This document shows, one piece after another, positions 60,971 to 64,000 of a stretch of 64,000 nucleotides of DNA; position 1 is the first letter of the stretch, and every line of letters starts with the position of its first letter. A program made the translations under genes and the position numbers. The notes below the pieces were generated by a model, which saw nothing but the letters and a program-made list of their open reading frames with translations, was not told where the DNA came from and made no database searches. Where the stretch lies: assembly GCF_000383575.1 (NCBI RefSeq), contig NZ_KB911579.1, positions 3,622,575 to 3,686,574 of the forward strand, written 5' to 3'. The stretch is from Salinispora oceanensis. Lineage in GTDB: Bacteria; Actinomycetota; Actinomycetes; Mycobacteriales; Micromonosporaceae.

Positions 60971-60993
60971 CCCCACCGTCCCGGAGGGTGGGG
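60971..60993. terminator. Hairpin between convergent genes
   Basis: A 7-bp GC-rich stem (CCCCACC at 60971-60977 with GGTGGGG at 60987-60993) and a 9-base loop. It lies between the VOC gene and the convergent membrane protein gene. No T run. Confidence 0.4.
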
Positions 60994-61000
60994 ACCGGCC

Positions 61001-62050
61001 TCAGGAGCGCTTCTCGATCTCCGCTCGGATGTCGACGAAGTTGGAGCGGGCCGTGCTCGCGGACTCGGAGAACATCACGATCATGCCGACGCTGCCCTTG
61101 TCCGCCCAGGTGCAGACTCCGAGCGGGATGTCCGAGGCGCTCCCGTCACCACATTTCGCGACGCCGCCGAGCGGGTCGGTGGAGACCGTGGACATCTTGC
61201 GCACGTTCAGGTCCGACGCGAGCTCCTCAACGGTGGCGTCCAGCTCCTGGGTCGGGTTGAGGACGAAGCCCGAGGCGGCGGCGACCATGATGATGTCCTC
61301 ATCCTCGAAGCTGCCGTAGAAGGCCCCGACCGTGCTGTTCCCGCTGCTGACCTTGGCTTCCAGCTCCTCCACCAGCTCGTCGGCGAGGGCCTTCAGCTCC
61401 GAGTCGGTGCTCCTGGACCGACCGTCGAGTGACTTTGGTGCGACGAGGCGGATCTGTGGCTCGGGGCTGGGTTCGGGGCTGGGCTCGGCTGAGGGGGTCG
61501 GTTCAGCACTTTCGGCGGCTTGCGGCGTGCCGGTCGAGGGCGGGGCGGCGACCGGGGGCGGTGCCGGGCTGTCTCCGCCGGAACGGGTGAGGTAGGCGAG
61601 GCCACCCAGTGCGAGCACGAGCAGGCCGGCCAGACCGAGCGAGAGCAGCAGGGTGGACCGTGCCGGCCGGTGGGACGCCGGGGCCGCGGAATCGGACGGG
61701 GCGGCGGGGTCACCCGTCTCCGTTGGCTGCCGGTCGTGGTCAGCCAGATCGGGTTCGGCCGGAGGGATCGGCGGGATAGCGCTGTGCACCAGGGTCGGCT
61801 CATCCATCGTGGCCGACCAGTTGGGAGGGACTGGTGTGGCGGGAGGGGGCGGTGTGGAGACCGGGGCCGACCAGGAGAGCGGGGCTGGGGTGGGGTCGAG
61901 TGGGGGCGGGGGCCGCCAGCCGTCCGGTCGCGGTTCGGGGGGCTCCGGACGCGCGTGCCGGGCTGCCCGCGGCCGCGAGGCCGGCGGCGGATAGCTGGGC
62001 TGGGCACCGTGCTCCGGCGGGCCGGACCAGGGATCGACCGGTGAGGACAT
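61001..62050 (-). CDS. Pro-rich membrane-anchored protein
   Basis: A 349-residue protein with a Pro-rich disordered cytosolic N-terminus (about 130 residues), one membrane helix (STLLLSLGLAGLLVLALGGL), a second Pro/Ser/Glu-rich linker, and an extracytoplasmic domain of about 150 residues (EDIIMVAAASGFVLNPTQEL, GVCTWADKGSVGMIVMFSE). It is typical of actinobacterial envelope proteins. I do not recognise the domain. ATG at 62050. Confidence 0.75.
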   Translation of the reverse strand: MSSPVDPWSGPPEHGAQPSYPPPASRPRAARHARPEPPEPRPDGWRPPPPLDPTPAPLSWSAPVSTPPPPATPVPPNWSATMDEPTLVHSAIPPIPPAEPDLADHDRQPTETGDPAAPSDSAAPASHRPARSTLLLSLGLAGLLVLALGGLAYLTRSGGDSPAPPPVAAPPSTGTPQAAESAEPTPSAEPSPEPSPEPQIRLVAPKSLDGRSRSTDSELKALADELVEELEAKVSSGNSTVGAFYGSFEDEDIIMVAAASGFVLNPTQELDATVEELASDLNVRKMSTVSTDPLGGVAKCGDGSASDIPLGVCTWADKGSVGMIVMFSESASTARSNFVDIRAEIEKRS

Positions 62051-62139
62051 GACAACGCCTCCAGGCGAGGGTGCTGGCGGCTGATGCTAGCCGGTCGGGG
62101 ACCCGGGCCACGGGACCGACCCCCGCCGGCCAGAGACGA

Positions 62140-62173
62140 ATCGCGGTGGCCGCCCGAGGGCGGCCACCGCGAT
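62140..62173. terminator. Strong terminator hairpin after the beta-oxidation gene
   Basis: A 16-bp perfect stem (62140-62155 with 62158-62173) and a GA loop, just past the stop of the 62191 gene, flanked by A and T. It probably also insulates the 61001 gene. Confidence 0.85.
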
Positions 62174-62190
62174 CATGGGGAAGGGGCAGG

Positions 62191-64000
62191 TCAGGCCGGG
62201 AGGCTGGCGACACCGGCCGGCAGGAACCGCTTGCCGGTGACCCGTTCGGTGGTGCCGGAGCGGTCCAGGTACGGCGTGATGCCGCCCAGGTGGAACGGCC
62301 AGCCGGCGCCCAGGATCAGGCACAGGTCGATGTCCTGCGCCTCGGCGACCACGCCCTCGTCGAGCATCAGCTGGATCTCCTGCGCCAGCGCGTCGAGTGC
62401 GTTCTGCCGGACCTGCTCGGCGGTGAGCGGTTGGTCGCCGACCACCAGCAGGTTGGCCACCTCGGCGTTGATCTCGTCATCGATGACAATCGGTTTGCCG
62501 GCCTCGGCGATCCGCTTGAGGTTCTCGCTGACCCCGAAGCGGTCCGGGAAGGCCGCGTGCAGGATGCCACCGACGTGGTGCGCCACCGCCGGCCCGACCA
62601 GCTGCAGCAACGCCAGTGGGCGCATCGGCAGGCCCAGCGGATCGAGCGCGTTGTTCGCCACCTCCAGCGGGGTGCCGGCGTCCACCGCGGCGAACACCGT
62701 GCCCAGGAAACGGGTCAGCAGCCGGTTGACCACGAACGCGGGAGCGTCCTTCACCAGCACGCTCGACTTTTTCAGCTGCCTGCCGACCGCGAAGGCGGTG
62801 GCCAGGGTGGCGTCGTCGGTCCGCTCGCCGCGGACGATCTCCAGCAGCGGGAGCACGGCGACCGGGTTGAAGAAGTGGAAGCCGACCACCCGCTCCGGGT
62901 GCTCGAGGTCCGCGGCCATCGCCGTCACCGACAGCGACGACGTGTTGGTGGCCAGCACCGCCTCGGGCTTGACGATCTTCTCCAGCTCGGCCCAGACCTG
63001 CTTCTTGACGTTGAGGTCCTCAAAGACGGCCTCGATGACGAAGTCCGCGTCGGCGAAGACGGACTTGTCGACCGATCCGCTCACCAGGCCGTACAGCTTG
63101 GCGGCGGTGCCCTTGTCCATCCGGCCCTTGCTGACCGACTTCTCGATCTGTTCGTGCACATAGGCCACGCCCTTGTCGACCCGGGCCTGGTCCAGGTCGG
63201 TCAGGACGACCGGCACCTGGAGACGGCGGGCGAACAGGAGCGCGAGCTGGCTGGCCATCAGGCCGGCGCCGACGATGCCGACCTTGGTCACCGGCCGGGC
63301 CAGGTCCCGGTCGGGCGCCCCGGCCGGACGCTTGGCCCGCCGCTGCACCAGGTCGAACGCGTAGAGGCCGCTGCGCAGCTCCGGTGAGAAGACCAGATCG
63401 GCCAGGGCCTCGTCCTCGGCGGCGGTGCCGGCGGCGAAGTCCGCCTCCTTGGCCAGGCCGAGTAGTTCCAGGGCCCGGTTGGCGGAGGGGACGGCGCCGT
63501 GCAGGCGGGCTTCCAGGGTCTGCTTGGCGAAGAAGAGGACGCCGTCCCACATCTCCCGGTCGACCTCGGGCCGGGTCACGGTGTGCTCGCCGCGGACCAC
63601 ACCGGCGGCCCACTCCAGGGACCGCTCGAGGAAGTCCGCCGGCTCCAGCAGGACATCCGCGAGGCCCATCTCCGCCGCCTGCTTCGGCTTGAGCATCTTG
63701 TTCTGCATCAGCGGGTTCTGGATGATCACCTGGGTCGCCGCCGGGATGCCGACCAGGTTCGGCAGCAGCTGGGTGCCGCCCCAGCCCGGGATGATACCGA
63801 GCGAGACCTCGGGCAGGGCGAGGGCCGCCGCGCCGGCCGACAGCGTCCGGTAGTGGCAGTGCAGGGCCAGCTCCAGGCCGCCGCCCATGGCCGCGCCGTT
63901 GACGAAGGCGAAGGTCGGAACGTCGCTGTCCTTGAGCCGGGCGAAGACCCGGTGGCCGAGCTGCCCGATCTCCAGCGCCTGTGCGCGGTCGGTGAGCAGC
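62191..64000 (-). CDS. 3-hydroxyacyl-CoA dehydrogenase/enoyl-CoA hydratase (FadB/FadJ-like), N-terminus beyond window
   Basis: At least 602 residues are visible; the N-terminus lies beyond the right edge (the family is about 700 residues). The hydratase domain shows the oxyanion helix FVNGAAMGGGLELALHCHY; the dehydrogenase Rossmann motif is KVGIVGAGLMASQLALLFAR, and the catalytic His-containing segment is VVGFHFFNPVAVLPLLEIV. It carries out two steps of fatty-acid beta-oxidation. The partner thiolase (FadA) gene is expected beyond the right edge. Ends with a strong terminator. Confidence 0.93.
   Translation of the reverse strand, partial: LLTDRAQALEIGQLGHRVFARLKDSDVPTFAFVNGAAMGGGLELALHCHYRTLSAGAAALALPEVSLGIIPGWGGTQLLPNLVGIPAATQVIIQNPLMQNKMLKPKQAAEMGLADVLLEPADFLERSLEWAAGVVRGEHTVTRPEVDREMWDGVLFFAKQTLEARLHGAVPSANRALELLGLAKEADFAAGTAAEDEALADLVFSPELRSGLYAFDLVQRRAKRPAGAPDRDLARPVTKVGIVGAGLMASQLALLFARRLQVPVVLTDLDQARVDKGVAYVHEQIEKSVSKGRMDKGTAAKLYGLVSGSVDKSVFADADFVIEAVFEDLNVKKQVWAELEKIVKPEAVLATNTSSLSVTAMAADLEHPERVVGFHFFNPVAVLPLLEIVRGERTDDATLATAFAVGRQLKKSSVLVKDAPAFVVNRLLTRFLGTVFAAVDAGTPLEVANNALDPLGLPMRPLALLQLVGPAVAHHVGGILHAAFPDRFGVSENLKRIAEAGKPIVIDDEINAEVANLLVVGDQPLTAEQVRQNALDALAQEIQLMLDEGVVAEAQDIDLCLILGAGWPFHLGGITPYLDRSGTTERVTGKRFLPAGVASLPA

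Noticed and set aside
1..64000. tRNA, rRNA, CRISPR arrays, transposases, integrases, phage genes, origin of replication
   Set aside because: None was seen by eye. No transposase or integrase motif is present in the coding frames. A tRNA scan was not possible, so a missed tRNA cannot be excluded.

Overview
This 64 kb window is high-GC actinobacterial DNA. Start codons are often GTG, neighbouring genes often overlap as ATGA or GTGA, and many genes belong to actinobacterial DUF families (DUF3039, DUF3093, DUF3099, DUF3159, DUF3710, DUF4193, DUF397). The paired XRE/DUF397 regulators and the gene repertoire point to Micromonosporaceae, most likely Salinispora or Micromonospora. This is inference from gene content; no rRNA or other marker was found to prove it.

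Layout. 1-9.2 kb: a large secreted subtilisin-type protease running off the left edge, D-aminoacyl-tRNA deacylase, a methyltransferase, and a ferric-iron ABC importer (binding lipoprotein, fused permease, ATPase) preceded by a clear DtxR/IdeR iron box. 9.3-11 kb: a DUF397/XRE pair divergent from two small genes. 11-31.3 kb: the conserved core. It holds pseudouridine catabolism (psuG-psuK), a DEAD-type helicase, the principal sigma factor, an inositol-phosphatase-like enzyme, a LytR_C protein, dUTPase, an OB-fold protein, the two-subunit TrkA potassium regulator, an APC permease, a TrmA-like RNA methyltransferase and dxs. The order closely follows the sigA-to-dxs1 region known from Mycobacterium tuberculosis.

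31.4-48.4 kb: more variable content. There is a lipoprotein, two paralogous polytopic membrane proteins facing each other across a lower-GC island, two two-component systems, a rifampicin-monooxygenase-like flavoprotein carrying a palindrome that matches the rifamycin-associated element (RAE), three small VOC proteins (one further away), a sugar-nucleotide dehydrogenase, a lipase-like hydrolase, an acyltransferase and a methyltransferase.

48.4-57.8 kb: the accessory hot spot. An MFS transporter lies between two near-identical 26-bp palindromes. It is followed by decayed and intact XRE/DUF397 modules, an operon of paralogous small helical proteins (one frameshifted), and a divergent module ending in a 677-residue protein with two DnaJ-like CxxC clusters. 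57.8-64 kb: a GNAT acetyltransferase, an ABC exporter, a VOC protein, a membrane-anchored Pro-rich protein, and a fatty-acid beta-oxidation multifunctional enzyme that runs off the right edge.

Best candidates for something undescribed are the helical-protein operon at 50.9-52.5 kb together with its surrounding XRE/DUF397 modules, and the CxxC-cluster protein module at 54.5-57.8 kb. The best-supported regulatory finds are the RAE-like palindrome upstream of the rifampicin monooxygenase and the iron box upstream of the iron importer. All reading was by eye; no database search was run.
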